DNA of 64,000 nucleotides from Streptococcus ictaluri 707-05 (GTDB lineage Bacteria; Bacillota; Bacilli; Lactobacillales; Streptococcaceae): NCBI RefSeq assembly GCF_000188015.2, contig NZ_AEUX02000008.1, positions 62,001 to 126,000 of the forward strand, read 5' to 3'. Shown piece by piece: positions 10,079 to 19,554 of this stretch (position 1 is its first letter; each line of letters starts with the position of its first letter). The notes under the pieces were generated by a model. It saw only the letters and a program-made list of their open reading frames with translations, ran no database searches and was not told where the DNA came from. The position numbers and the translations under genes were made by a program.

Positions 10079-10507
10079 CTAATCTTTGAGTGAGATGGCT
10101 AGCATTTTACGTAAGAGCTCTTGCAACTTATCTAATTCAGCGTCTGTCAGACGCTCAGTCAGTTGATCTTCCAGTTGACTCGCCATATCTTTAAAGACAC
10201 CTTGATAATCCAGTGCTTTTTTAGTTAAGTAGAGTTGTTTTTGGCGTTTGTCTTTGCCATTGGCTAGACGTTGAAGCCAGCCCTCTTTTTCTAAATTTTG
10301 TAGAATTCGAGTAACAGTGGGATTGCTCATATTGAAATAATTTTCAATGTCTCGCTGGTTACGGCTACCATTGTCAAATAAGTAAAGGTATTTTAAACAT
10401 TTGAATTGGCTATGGGTAATGCCATGTGGGGTTAAAACCTTATTGGCAATCTTATCGAAAGACAAATTGGCTCTTTTAATTAAATAAACGGTATTTTTTT
10501 CGCGCAT
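10079..10507 (-). CDS. MarR-family transcriptional regulator
   Basis: About 142 residues with a winged helix: SQFKCLKYLYLFDNGSRNQRDIENYF, with helix-turn-helix at NMSNPTVTRILQNLEKEGW and the wing LANGKDKRQKQLYLT. I set the start at ATG 10507 (MREKNTVY), preceded on this strand by TAGGAGAT; a longer frame upstream runs through the operator region and is not likely coding. It is the first gene of a short operon with the truncated permease behind it. Two identical near-palindromes just upstream suggest autoregulation. The regulator looks intact though its target gene is broken. Confidence 0.85.
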   Translation of the reverse strand: MREKNTVYLIKRANLSFDKIANKVLTPHGITHSQFKCLKYLYLFDNGSRNQRDIENYFNMSNPTVTRILQNLEKEGWLQRLANGKDKRQKQLYLTKKALDYQGVFKDMASQLEDQLTERLTDAELDKLQELLRKMLAISLKD

Positions 10508-10522
10508 CTTATCTCCTAATAT

Positions 10523-10570
10523 ATAGCTTGCTATGTAATTAACTAAAAATAAGATAACATAGCTTGCTAT
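10523..10570. promoter_or_regulatory. Probable MarR operators, two copies of ATAGCTTGCTAT
   Basis: ATAGCTTGCTAT occurs at 10523-10534 and again at 10559-10570, 36 bp apart. Each is a near-palindrome (ATAGC-TT-GCTAT). They flank the likely promoter upstream of the MarR gene, the normal place for an autoregulatory operator. Confidence 0.65.
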
Positions 10571-10591
10571 CTTTTTCAAGAAAAGCGTTTG

Positions 10592-10627
10592 AAAAAAAAC
10601 ACCCAACAAGTTAACTTGCTAGGTGTT
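10592..10627 (-). terminator. Terminator of the amidohydrolase gene
   Basis: Read on the minus strand, AACACCTAGCAAG pairs with CTTGTTGGGTGTT around a central GTTAAC and runs into eight T residues. It lies 9 bases after the original stop of the amidohydrolase. Confidence 0.75.
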
Positions 10628-10635
10628 AGATGTAT

Positions 10636-11594
10636 TTACCAACGATCTGCGTAGAGATGCTCAGCATTGTCTTTTAAGATAGCCAATGTATCCCTATCAT
10701 CTAGTGGTGCTTAGTCGAATATAGGAGAACGCTACGGCTGTATTTGTTATCTTGAAAGTAAGGAAAATCACTTCCTGCTAAGAGCCGATCTTGGCCTAGA
10801 ATAGCCTGACTATGTAAAAGAGAAGCCTCTAGGAAATTGGCTGTATCAAACCAGAAATGCTTTTTTAGGGTGGTGAGAGGATTGTGAGAGAAGCTATGCC
10901 AGTCCTCGTAATTATCTAGCAAGCGTTGCATTTGGAAAGAAACACCGCCACCTAAGTGAGCCATATGAAACTTGAGATTTGGGAAGCGCTTTGGATAATC
11001 AACTTTTAAGAGTTGGACAGTGGCTAACAAGTCTTCGATAGGTGCTCCCACCGTCCATTCTTGCTCATAATCTGTTACCATTGGGCTAAAAGCGCCACAG
11101 CCAGTAGGGTGGACATAAATAATAGCCCCTAAAGCATCCATAGCTTCAAAGAAAGGAACAAAGGCAGGGTCCGCAAGAGATTGACCATTTTCTAAGACGG
11201 TATTGACCGCTATTCCTAAAAACCCTAATTCTTGCATAATCCGTTTACCTTCAAGAATAGCTGCCTCCACATGAGGCAATGGCACCGCCCCATAAGCTTT
11301 AAAATGGCTGGGATACTTGTCAATGACTTCTTGATATAGGTTATTAATAAGCCTAGCTGCTCCTAAGGCTTGGTCGGCATTTCCAAATTGGGGCACTTGA
11401 GGGGTAGCAGAGAGAACTTGTTAGGATACCTGAGCCTTATCCATCATGGCAAGGCGTCCTTGCATGTCTTTTTCTTGCTCACTGGCCTTTAAGCCCTTAG
11501 CGATAGCAACCCCTTTTGCTCCTAAGTCTTCTAATAAAGAGAGATAGTCGTCGGACCAGAGATGGGCATGGGTATCAATTGCATTAGCTGTCAT
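10636..11594 (-). pseudogene. Amidohydrolase (ACMSD-like TIM barrel), nonsense plus frameshift
   Basis: The reading starts MTANAIDTHAHLWSDDYL, with the metal-binding HxH of amidohydrolases, and continues through VHPTG, FHMAHLGGG and LLAGSDFPYF, all typical of amidohydrolase_2 / ACMSD-type enzymes. A TAA at 11421-11423 interrupts it after residue 57. Near 10704-10710 the frame shifts, most simply by a 2-base gain in CACCACTAG; the other frame supplies a plausible C terminus (LDDRDTLAILKDNAEHLY). The repaired protein would be about 318 residues. Two independent lesions make it a firm pseudogene. Substrate unknown. Confidence 0.85.
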
Positions 11595-11730
11595 TTGTCT
11601 ACTGTCTACCTTCTTTCTATACGATAAGAAACGGAAGTTCTTTGCTTAGTTCTAAAAAGGCTAATCAAGAGAAATTCTATTATTACTATCTAAAGATAAT
11701 TGTATCAAAAAACAGTCTTTTTGGTTCACC

Positions 11731-11762
11731 TAAGCCCTTACTCTTGTAAGCCCTTACTCTTG
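11731..11762. repeat. 16-bp perfect tandem duplication
   Basis: TAAGCCCTTACTCTTG occurs twice head to tail. It lies in the 200-base gap (11595-11794) between the amidohydrolase start and the IS element; I see no gene in that gap. Confidence 0.9.
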
Positions 11763-11794
11763 ACAAAGAAGTCAGAATCTAGAGCATTTTAAAA

Positions 11795-12974
11795 AAATAA
11801 AAAATAATCCCGCGTTGTAAAATGAAGTGCAACAAAAAAGACATGTTCGTCTGATATACTAGAATTCCCCAATTCAGTATGGAAAGCAGATGAACATGTC
11901 CAACATTAATTCTACCAGAAAATCATCCTATTCTCATCTTTCAGCCACAGAACGGGGTGAAATTGCTGCTTATCTTAAAATGGGAAAGAAACCCGCTGAG
12001 ATTGCTCGACTCTTGGGTCGTCACCGTTCTACAATCTGACCGAGAAATAAAACGTGGTTCAGTAGAACAGGTAAAGGATAAGAATGGAAAACAAACCTTC
12101 TTCAACGCCTATTTCGCTGATAGTGGGCAACGTGTCTATGAAACCAATCGTCAAAAGAGTTCTTATCTCAAGTTGAATGACTGCTCCGCTAGGTTCATTG
12201 AACAATTAGAATCTGCCTTGACGGCTAACATTCGTCTCCATAGTGTGGATAGTTTTGTTCAGACTTACAAAGTGAACCATCCTGAAGAAGTCGTCCCCTC
12301 TACCAAAACGATTTATCGTTATATCAAAGAGGGGGTATTAGCTATTAAACCAATCGATTTGCCTAAGATGGTTAGTATCAGAAAACGTTCTAAGAAAGTC
12401 ATGAAGACGAATAAGAAGACTTTAGGTAAATCTATCGAAGAACGTCCAGAATATATTAATGATCGTTCTGAATTTGGGCATTGGGAGATTGATTTGGTTC
12501 TCGGCAAGAAAACCAAAGGTGAAGCTGTTATGTTGACTTTGGTAGAGCGCCAGACACGCTATGCACTAGGAGTTAAGCTAGAAGACAAGCAGTCCCAAAC
12601 CATTAACCGAGCTGTCACGCATCTCATCAGTCAGTATCCTATTGCATCCATCACAGCGGATAATGGTTCTGAGTTTAGTTTACTCTCAAACTTAGAAGCT
12701 GTTGAAGTTTACTTTGCACATCCCTATTCTTCACATGAGAGAGGAACAAACGAGAACTTCAATGGCCTCCTCAGAGAATATGTCCCTAAAGGAGTCTCAC
12801 TTAATCCACTAACCTCTGAAGAACTTGACAATTATATTACTGCCATCAATGAGCGCCCAAGACGACTTCTTCAATATCAATCCTCAAAATTCCTGTTTGA
12901 GCTATCCCGAACAGCTTAACACCTGGAACTCTAGTTATCTATGAACTGGTTGCACTTGACTTGACAACTTGCGG
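11795..12974 (+). mobile_element. IS30-family insertion sequence, copy 1
   Basis: Nearly identical to the copy at about 24.8-26.0 kb. The body from CCCGCG to GCGG is about 1166 bp. Imperfect terminal inverted repeats are seen: CCGCGTTGT...AAGTGCAAC on the left against the complement of GTTGCACTTGACTTGACAAC on the right. The AT-rich 14-mer AAATAAAAAATAAT precedes both copies on the left and may belong to the end. No matching flank is found on the right. It resembles IS1239-type elements of S. pyogenes. A truncated gene end follows directly, so it probably marks a deletion. Confidence 0.85.
11890..12919 (+). pseudogene. IS30-family transposase, +1 frameshift
   Basis: The reading begins MNMSNINSTRKSSYSHLS with the IS30 helix-turn-helix (IARLLGRHRSTI). 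An extra A at 12039 (ATCTGACCGAG against ATCTGCCGAG in the other copy) creates a TGA. Downstream, the whole catalytic core is present: EIDLVLG, TADNGSEF and ERGTNENFN supply the D-D-E triad. The repaired protein would be about 342 residues. Confidence 0.9.
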
Positions 12975-12977
12975 AAA

Positions 12978-13067
12978 ATTAAAGTTTTAAAAGAAGTCTT
13001 GACGAGTGATGAAATCCGTGATTATATCACCAAAGAAATCCCAAGTGAAGCTGATGTTGCCTTTTAA
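12978..13067 (+). pseudogene. C-terminal remnant of an unknown gene next to the IS
   Basis: Directly after the IS right end an open frame of about 29 residues ends in TAA; it contains LKEVLTSDEIRDYITKEI and looks coding (acidic helix, normal codon use). No matching upstream part is found left of the IS, so the body was probably lost in an IS-linked deletion. Family not recognised. An imperfect hairpin with a T run near 13077-13112 could be its terminator. Confidence 0.45.
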
Positions 13068-13258
13068 AGAGCAATATAACTGTCTTATCCTTAGTTGGAA
13101 AGGCAGTTTTTTGATGAAAACGTGTTATTAATCAGATTAAAATTATTTCCTATCTTTTTAGCTTTTATTGTGTTACACTAGATAAGTTGTTAATGGAACG
13201 ACAAAAATTAAAGGCTTATAAGGCAGCTTCGCACTGCTTTTTTAGAAAAGAGAAACAA

Positions 13259-14902
13259 TTGAAATTTACAGAATTTAACTTATCAGAAGACATCCAATCA
13301 GCTGTTGTGACAGCTAGATTTGAGAAAGCATCTCCTATTCAGGAAATGACTATTCCCTTAGCATTAGAAGGAAAGGATGTTATTGGTCAGGCACAAACTG
13401 GAACTGGTAAAACAGCTGCCTTTGGTCTACCAACCTTGAATAAGATTCGCACAGATGAGAACATCATCCAAGCGTTAGTAATTGCACCAACTCGTGAGCT
13501 TGCCGTGCAAAGTCAGGAAGAGTTATTCCGTTTCGGACGTGATAAAGGTGTTAAAGTTCGCTCAGTATATGGCGGATCAAGTATTGAAAAGCAAATTAAA
13601 GCATTGAAGTCTGGAGCTCATATCGTTGTCGGTACTCCTGGACGTTTATTAGATTTAATCAAACGTAAAGCTTTACGTTTAGAACAAGTTGAAACACTAA
13701 TCCTTGATGAAGCAGATGAAATGTTAAACATGGGATTCTTAGAGGATATTGAAGCAATTATCAGCCGTGTTCCTGCTGACCGTCAGACTTTACTATTTTC
13801 TGCCACTATGCCAGCTCCAATTAAACAAATTGGTGTGAAGTTTATGAAAGATCCTGAGCATGTTCAAATTAAAAATAAAGAGTTAACAAATGTTAACGTT
13901 GAACAATTTTATGTTCGCGTTAAGGAACAAGAAAAATTTGATACCATGACACGTCTTATGGATGTTCAACAACCAGAACTGTCAATTGTTTTTGGTCGTA
14001 CAAAACGTCGTGTTGATGAAATTACACGCGGTCTTAAATTACGTGGCTTCCGTGCAGAAGGTATTCACGGTGACTTAGACCAAAACAAACGTCTACGTGT
14101 TATCCGTGACTTTAAAGGTGATCAAGTTGATATTTTAGTTGCGACAGACGTTGCAGCGCGTGGGTTAGATATTTCTGGTGTGACGCATGTCTACAACTAT
14201 GACATTACACAAGATCCAGAAAGCTATGTTCACCGTATTGGACGTACAGGTCGTGCGGGTAAAACTGGTGAATCAATTACTTTTGTTTCTCCAAATGAGA
14301 TGGGTTACCTTTCTATGATTGAAACCCTTACTAAGAAACAAATGTTACCTTTGAAACCAGCAACTGCTGAAGAAGCCTTCCAAGCTAAAAAGAAAATTGC
14401 TCTTAAGAAAATTGAGCGTGACTTCGCTGATGAAACTATTCGTTCAAACTTTGACAAATTTAAAGGGGATGCGATTCAATTAGCTTCAGAGTTCACTCCT
14501 GAAGAATTAGCGCTATACATTTTGAGTTTAACAGTTCAAGATCCAGATTCACTACCTGAAGTTGAAATCGCTCGTGAAAAACCATTACCATTTAAATATG
14601 TTGGTGGTGGCCACGGTGGAGGTAAAGGCGGTAAAGGTGGACGCGGTCGTAACGATCGTGGACGTGGTGGAAATCGCGGTGGTCGTGATGGCGACCGTCG
14701 TGGTGGTTACCGCAATGACCGTCGTGAAGAAGGCAATGGAGATCGTCGACGTCAAAAACGTGATAAACGTGATGGGCATGAGGCAAGTGGTAACCGTGAT
14801 TACAAACGTAAACCAAAACGTGATGCTAAAGATTTCTATCAAAAAGACAAAAAATCAGGATCAAAAAATTCAGGTTTTGTCATTCGTCACAAAGGTGAAT
14901 AA
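13259..14902 (+). CDS. deaD: ATP-dependent DEAD-box RNA helicase (CshA/DeaD type)
   Basis: RNA helicase for RNA decay, ribosome assembly and cold growth. Motifs in order: Q motif SPIQEMT, AQTGTGKT (I), PTRELAVQ (Ia), TPGRLLDL (Ib), DEAD (II), SAT (III), ATDVAARGLD (V), HRIGRTGRAG (VI). The C-terminal 90 residues are a basic GGHGGGKGG / RGRGG-rich tail ending FVIRHKGE, typical of streptococcal CshA. I choose the TTG at 13259 (MKFTEFNLSEDI), matching the family start; an in-frame extension to 13187 lacks homology. About 547 residues. A terminator follows. Intact. Confidence 0.93.
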   Translation: MKFTEFNLSEDIQSAVVTARFEKASPIQEMTIPLALEGKDVIGQAQTGTGKTAAFGLPTLNKIRTDENIIQALVIAPTRELAVQSQEELFRFGRDKGVKVRSVYGGSSIEKQIKALKSGAHIVVGTPGRLLDLIKRKALRLEQVETLILDEADEMLNMGFLEDIEAIISRVPADRQTLLFSATMPAPIKQIGVKFMKDPEHVQIKNKELTNVNVEQFYVRVKEQEKFDTMTRLMDVQQPELSIVFGRTKRRVDEITRGLKLRGFRAEGIHGDLDQNKRLRVIRDFKGDQVDILVATDVAARGLDISGVTHVYNYDITQDPESYVHRIGRTGRAGKTGESITFVSPNEMGYLSMIETLTKKQMLPLKPATAEEAFQAKKKIALKKIERDFADETIRSNFDKFKGDAIQLASEFTPEELALYILSLTVQDPDSLPEVEIAREKPLPFKYVGGGHGGGKGGKGGRGRNDRGRGGNRGGRDGDRRGGYRNDRREEGNGDRRRQKRDKRDGHEASGNRDYKRKPKRDAKDFYQKDKKSGSKNSGFVIRHKGE

Positions 14903-14910
14903 AGTAGAAA

Positions 14911-14940
14911 AAGAGTTGATAAGATTCAACTCTTTTCTTG
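14911..14940 (+). terminator. Terminator after deaD
   Basis: AAAAGAGTTGA pairs with TCAACTCTTTT over a short loop just after the deaD stop. Confidence 0.8.
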
Positions 14941-15029
14941 TTAGTCAAATCTTGCTTTTCAAAAGCAATCTGTTATAGTGGTTTCAGTCATTTTTATGAT
15001 ATTTTTTGAAAATTAGGAGGAGTATTGGG

Positions 15030-17027
15030 ATGTCTAGTGCCAATCAGTCTACTTTTGATAAAGCTTCGAAAGCAGGTTTTATCATTGCTCTTGGAATTGT
15101 TTACGGTGATATTGGGACAAGTCCATTATATACTATGCAGTCCTTGGTTGAGAATCAAGGAGGTATCTCTCAGGTCTCAGAACCTTTTATTTTGGGTTCT
15201 GTTTCTTTGATTATTTGGACCTTGACCTTAATAACCACTATAAAATATGTTCTTATTGCTCTCAAAGCCGATAATCATCAAGAAGGTGGGATTTTTTCAC
15301 TCTTTACCTTGGTACGTAAGATGTCCAAGTGGCTAATTATCCCAGCCATGATTGGGGGAGCGACCTTACTATCAGACGGGGCTCTAACACCGGCTGTGAC
15401 AGTGACTTCAGCTATTGAAGGATTAAAATCAGTTCCTGGGTTAAACTCCATATATCACAATCAGACCAATGTCATTATCACCACTTTAATGATTTTGATG
15501 ATTCTCTTTGGAATTCAACGCTTTGGGACGGGTTTTATCGGCAAGATTTTTGGGCCGGTTATGTTTATCTGGTTTAGTTTTTTAGGTATTAGTGGGCTCA
15601 TCAATAGTCTATCTCATTTGGAAATTTTTAAAGCTATCAATCCCTATTATGCTTTGAATCTTTTGTTTAGTCCTGAAAATCATCGTGGTATCTTTATTTT
15701 AGGATCGATTTTTCTAGCAACGACTGGTGCTGAAGCCCTTTATTCTGATTTAGGGCATGTGGGCATAGGCAATATTTATATCAGTTGGCCCTTTGTTAAA
15801 CTTTGCATTGTCTTATCCTATTGTGGACAAGCTGCTTGGATTTTAGCTAACAAAGATTCTGGTATCGAGCTAAATCCATTTTTTGCTAGTGTGCCATCAC
15901 AATTTACGGTCTATGTGGTTATTTTAGCGACTTTAGCCGCTATTATTGCTTCACAAGCTTTGATTTCGGGTTCCTTTACCTTGGTTTCAGAAGCTATGCG
16001 CTTGAAAATATTCCCACTGTTTCGAGTGACCTATCCTGGTGCCAACTTAGGACAGTTGTATATTCCTGTGATTAACTGGACCCTTTTTGCTATCACCTCT
16101 TGTACCGTTCTTTATTTTAGGACGTCTGCACATATGGAAGCGGCTTATGGCTTAGCGATAACTATAACCATGTTGATGACAACAATCTTGCTGAATTATT
16201 ACCTTATTAAAGAGGGGATGAAGCCGATTTTAGCGCATCTTATGATGGCCTTCTTTGCTCTTATTGAATTGATTTTCTTCTGGGCTTCAGCGGTTAAATT
16301 TATGCATGGTGGTTATGTGGTTGTCATTGTGGCTTTAGCTATTGTGTCTGTTATGTTTATCTGGCATGAAGGAACAAAAATTGTCTTTAAATACGTTAAG
16401 TCCCTTGATTTGAATTATTACAAAGGACAAATCAAGCAATTACGTGATGATTGGCGATTTGATCTCTATCAAACTAATGTGGTCTATCTCACTAATAGGA
16501 TGAAAGATCATATGATTGATCGCTCTATTTTGTATTCCATTTTAGATAAACATCCTAAACGAGCACAGGTGTATTGGTTTGTCAATGTACAGGTGACTGA
16601 TGAGCCTTATACAGCTAGCTATAAGGTCGATATGATGGATACTGATTATATCGTTCGCGTTGAGCTTTACCTGGGCTTTAGAATGCCACAAACAGTCCCT
16701 CGCTATTTAAGAACCATTATTCAAGATTTAATGGCCAGTGGTCGTCTTCCTAAACAAGAACAAGACTACACCATCACCCCAGGTAGAGAAGTGGGTGACT
16801 TTAGGTTTGTCATGATTGAAGAGCGGGTTTCTAATGCCATGCAACTGAGTCAATTTGAACGCTTTATTTTGCAAACTAAGGCAAGTATTAAGCATGTGAC
16901 GGCGACACCAAAACGCTGGTTTGGTTTGCAGTTTTCAGAAGTTACAGTGGAAGTCGTTCCTTTGATTTTATCTGACATTCTAAAATTACCGGTGACGGAA
17001 TTAGTGGTTTGTGACGAACAAGACTAA
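15030..17027 (+). CDS. kup: Low-affinity potassium uptake protein Kup
   Basis: K+/H+ symporter of the KUP/HAK family. About 665 residues with twelve membrane helices in the first 440 and a cytoplasmic C-terminal domain. Signature [14 protein letters not shown] near residue 20 and [16 protein letters not shown] near 115 are diagnostic. The start at ATG 15030 follows TTAGGAGGAGTATTGGG, an excellent ribosome-binding site. Stands alone between deaD and a terminator. Intact. Confidence 0.95.
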   Translation: MSSANQSTFDKASKAGFIIALGIVYGDIGTSPLYTMQSLVENQGGISQVSEPFILGSVSLIIWTLTLITTIKYVLIALKADNHQEGGIFSLFTLVRKMSKWLIIPAMIGGATLLSDGALTPAVTVTSAIEGLKSVPGLNSIYHNQTNVIITTLMILMILFGIQRFGTGFIGKIFGPVMFIWFSFLGISGLINSLSHLEIFKAINPYYALNLLFSPENHRGIFILGSIFLATTGAEALYSDLGHVGIGNIYISWPFVKLCIVLSYCGQAAWILANKDSGIELNPFFASVPSQFTVYVVILATLAAIIASQALISGSFTLVSEAMRLKIFPLFRVTYPGANLGQLYIPVINWTLFAITSCTVLYFRTSAHMEAAYGLAITITMLMTTILLNYYLIKEGMKPILAHLMMAFFALIELIFFWASAVKFMHGGYVVVIVALAIVSVMFIWHEGTKIVFKYVKSLDLNYYKGQIKQLRDDWRFDLYQTNVVYLTNRMKDHMIDRSILYSILDKHPKRAQVYWFVNVQVTDEPYTASYKVDMMDTDYIVRVELYLGFRMPQTVPRYLRTIIQDLMASGRLPKQEQDYTITPGREVGDFRFVMIEERVSNAMQLSQFERFILQTKASIKHVTATPKRWFGLQFSEVTVEVVPLILSDILKLPVTELVVCDEQD

Positions 17028-17042
17028 TATTAAGTAAAATAA

Positions 17043-17092
17043 AAACCAATCCTATGAGATGATTCCTCTGATAGTGATTGGTTTTTTATTTA
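17043..17092 (+). terminator. Terminator after kup
   Basis: AAAACCAATC and GATTGGTTTT pair across about 22 bases that contain a weaker inner pairing; a T tract follows. It overlaps the 3' end of the convergent GIY-YIG gene and may serve both directions. Confidence 0.7.
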
Positions 17093-17356
17093 TTTTTTAT
17101 GATGTTCAGCGATATAGGCTAATTTTGCAGCACGATTTTTTCGTTTCTTAAAGAGTGCTTCAGCGCTCATGGCTTCTTGCTTACTGCCGAAAGTTTCATA
17201 ATAGAGCAAACGAACGGGTAAGCGACAGCGTGTATATTTGGCGCCTTTACCAGCATTGTGCGTTTTCAAACGTTTTTCAATATCAGTGGTATAACCTGTG
17301 TATAAGCTTTGGTCTGAGCACTCAAGAACATACATGAAGGCTTTTTTACTGGTCAT
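17090..17356 (-). CDS. GIY-YIG domain protein (UPF0213 / YhbQ type)
   Basis: 88 residues made of one GIY-YIG fold: [21 protein letters not shown] with the YxL...YTGYT core, the conserved arginine in KRLKTHN, and [15 protein letters not shown] with E in the final helix. Single-domain members of this family are small putative nucleases of unclear role. Its ATG overlaps the end of the upstream methyltransferase by 4 bases, showing translational coupling. The same pair occurs together in many Firmicutes. Confidence 0.85.
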   Translation of the reverse strand: MTSKKAFMYVLECSDQSLYTGYTTDIEKRLKTHNAGKGAKYTRCRLPVRLLYYETFGSKQEAMSAEALFKKRKNRAAKLAYIAEHHKK

Positions 17357-18117
17357 AAGTTTTGTCCCTTTTTTTGACCAAAGTAAATGTCGTAGATATG
17401 ATCTGTATAGTCTCCGTTATCCTTATGAACAATTAAGGGAGGAAGTATCTTCATGCCTTCAATAGAGCCGTCTTTAATAGCTTCAATTAAGAGCATATTT
17501 GCATCTTTGCCTAACTTGGGGTAAACAAATTGCAGGCGCTTAGGAGCTAATCCATTTTGACGCAAAGCATCCAAAATCTCTAAGAAACGATCAGGCCGAT
17601 GTACCATGGCTAAGCGACCATTTGATTTGAGCGCATGTCGAGCCACTTGGCAAATTTCTTCCAAATTGGTAGTGATTTCGTGTCTAGCCAATAAATAATG
17701 TTCAGACACATTTTTTTTTGAGCTCTCGCGGCTTTTAAAATAAGGGGGATTGCATAAAATCAAATCAACACCAGAACGTGGCACATGATTTAGAAGGTTT
17801 TTTAAATCATCACAAATCATAGTGACTTGGTCTTGGAGCTGGTTTAAAGAAATGGAGCGTTTAGCCATATCGGCTAGGCGTTCTTGTAATTCGACAGCGA
17901 CAATAGGCGCCTTAGTCCGTGTACTGGCAAAAAGCCCCACGGCACCATTACCAGAACAGAGATCCACAATCAGTCCTCTGGAGGGCATTTTGGGGAAGCG
18001 AGATAACAAGACACTGTCAATAGAATAACTGAATACCGCTTTATTTTGGATAATTTGAACGTCACTTGAAAAAAGCTGATCAATACGTTCGCCTTCTTGT
18101 AATTGCATTTTAGTCAT
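17353..18117 (-). CDS. tRNA1(Val) (adenine(37)-N6)-methyltransferase-like (TrmN6/YfiC)
   Basis: SAM-dependent methyltransferase of about 254 residues. Motif I is [15 protein letters not shown] (near residue 48) and the catalytic NPPY motif is LILCNPPYF (near 125), as in N6-adenine methyltransferases of structured RNA. I take [15 protein letters not shown] at 18117 as start; a 12-residue upstream extension would run back over the divergent plsC promoter region. Coupled with the GIY-YIG gene behind it. The exact RNA target is inferred from family only. Confidence 0.85.
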   Translation of the reverse strand: MTKMQLQEGERIDQLFSSDVQIIQNKAVFSYSIDSVLLSRFPKMPSRGLIVDLCSGNGAVGLFASTRTKAPIVAVELQERLADMAKRSISLNQLQDQVTMICDDLKNLLNHVPRSGVDLILCNPPYFKSRESSKKNVSEHYLLARHEITTNLEEICQVARHALKSNGRLAMVHRPDRFLEILDALRQNGLAPKRLQFVYPKLGKDANMLLIEAIKDGSIEGMKILPPLIVHKDNGDYTDHIYDIYFGQKKGQNL

Positions 18118-18241
18118 AGCATCATTATAGCAAAAATAAAGAAATTTGAACAAGTTGTCTTTCTCTCTTTTGCGATTTCATTTTGAGATTAGTTGCTTTC
18201 GTGATACAATAATTAAGATTATAGTGAAAAAGGAGATTCCA

Positions 18242-18982
18242 GTGTTTTACGCATATTTACGTGGTTTGGTAGTCTTTTTATTGTGGGTTGTTAATGGTAA
18301 TACCCATTATCATAATGAAGATAAAATCTTGGATAAGAAGGAAAATTATATCCTTGTTGCTCCCCATAGAACCTTTTGGGATCCAGTCTATATGGCCTTT
18401 GCAGCAAGACCCAAACAATTCATTTTCATGGCGAAAAAAGAATTATTTACTAATCGTCTTTTTGCTTGGTGGATTAAGATGTGTGGTGCTTTCCCTATTG
18501 ATCGTGAGAACCCAAGTCCTGACGCCATTCGTTATCCTGTCAATATGTTGAAAAAGAGTAAGCGTTCCTTATTGATGTTTCCAAGTGGTAGTCGTCATTC
18601 TAAAGATGTTAAAGGTGGGGTAGCCGTTATTGCTAAAATGGCCAAAGTGAAAATCTTACCAGCTGTTTATCAAGGGCCAATGACGCTTAAGGGATTATTG
18701 GCAGGAGAAAGGGTTGACATGAATTTCGGAGATGCGATTGATGTGTCTGATATTAAGCGCATGTCAGCTGAAGGTATTGAAGAAGTCACGCAACGTATCC
18801 AAACTGAATTTGATCGTCTTGATCAGGAAATTGCCCCTTTCCAACCTGGCAAAGCTCGGCACGTTTTAACTTATCTTTATCGTGTTCCCTTGGCTTTACT
18901 GTTGATTATTGTTTTATTGTTAACGATGATATTTTCATACCTTGCAAGTTTTGTCTGGGATCCAGATAAACATCGTTCTTAA
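18242..18982 (+). CDS. plsC: 1-acyl-sn-glycerol-3-phosphate acyltransferase
   Basis: Membrane-bound enzyme that acylates lysophosphatidic acid to phosphatidic acid. About 246 residues. The HX4D catalytic motif is in APHRTFWDPVY near residue 41; the glycerol-phosphate binding block is LLMFPSGSRHSKDVKGG near 116, where FPSGSR replaces the commoner FPEGTR. A hydrophobic segment lies at each end. The start is GTG 18242 after AAAAAGGAGATTCCA; upstream in-frame codons overlap the divergent gene. A terminator follows. Intact. Confidence 0.92.
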   Translation: MFYAYLRGLVVFLLWVVNGNTHYHNEDKILDKKENYILVAPHRTFWDPVYMAFAARPKQFIFMAKKELFTNRLFAWWIKMCGAFPIDRENPSPDAIRYPVNMLKKSKRSLLMFPSGSRHSKDVKGGVAVIAKMAKVKILPAVYQGPMTLKGLLAGERVDMNFGDAIDVSDIKRMSAEGIEEVTQRIQTEFDRLDQEIAPFQPGKARHVLTYLYRVPLALLLIIVLLLTMIFSYLASFVWDPDKHRS

Positions 18983-18983
18983 A

Positions 18984-19011
18984 CACATCACGTGATGTGT
19001 TTTTTTATGTT
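18984..19011 (+). terminator. Terminator after plsC
   Basis: AAACACATCACGTGATGTGTTT is a perfect palindromic stem followed by a T run. Confidence 0.9.
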
Positions 19012-19034
19012 ATTGGAATGATTTTGGTTTCTTT

Positions 19035-19042
19035 TTCGAATA
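19035..19042 (+). promoter_or_regulatory. CIN-box-like ComX/SigX promoter element before comEA
   Basis: TTCGAATA lies after a T-rich stretch 20 bases before the comEA start. Late competence genes of streptococci use TACGAATA-type boxes; the same TTCGAATA variant is found before coiA in this window. Confidence 0.7.
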
Positions 19043-19554
19043 ATAATGATGAGGTGACAAAATGATTGAAGAATGGATTGAAAATATTAAAGGAATTTGG
19101 GAGAGGTATTATTCCTTGTCTGGTCTAATAAGTCTTATTTTACTTATGGCTAATCTTTTCTTAGTGGCACTCTTTTTGATTGGCCCTAAAAAAAGAGAAC
19201 AGTCAAGTCCAGATTTTCCAAAAGTTCAAGAAGTTATCAAAACGGCTAGTCCAGCAATAAAAGAGAGCCCTGATATGAATGAAGATACCACTATAATGGT
19301 CGACATCAAAGGAGCTGTCCAAAAAGAAGGTGTCTATCAATTAGCTAAAGGAAGTCGCTTAACCGATGCGATTGCTTTAGCAGGAGGTTTAAAGGCAGAG
19401 GCTGATAAAGAGGCTATTAATCTGGCTGAAAAATTAAGTGACGAGCAATTAATTTATGTGGCACGTCAAGGTGAAAATAGGTCTCTGATTGATGTTACAG
19501 AAAAGGAAAGTATGAGCGTGACTTCTTCTCAAGGAGTTGGAAAAGACAAACTTA

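Noticed and set aside
14562-14978. Open frames on both strands over the deaD 3' end, rich in valine or histidine
   Set aside because: They mirror the repetitive GGN/CGN codons of the helicase RGG-like tail; no ribosome-binding sites or homology.
14941-15029. Longer starts for kup and several other genes
   Set aside because: In-frame upstream codons overlap strong ribosome-binding sites; the shorter starts fit families and spacing.
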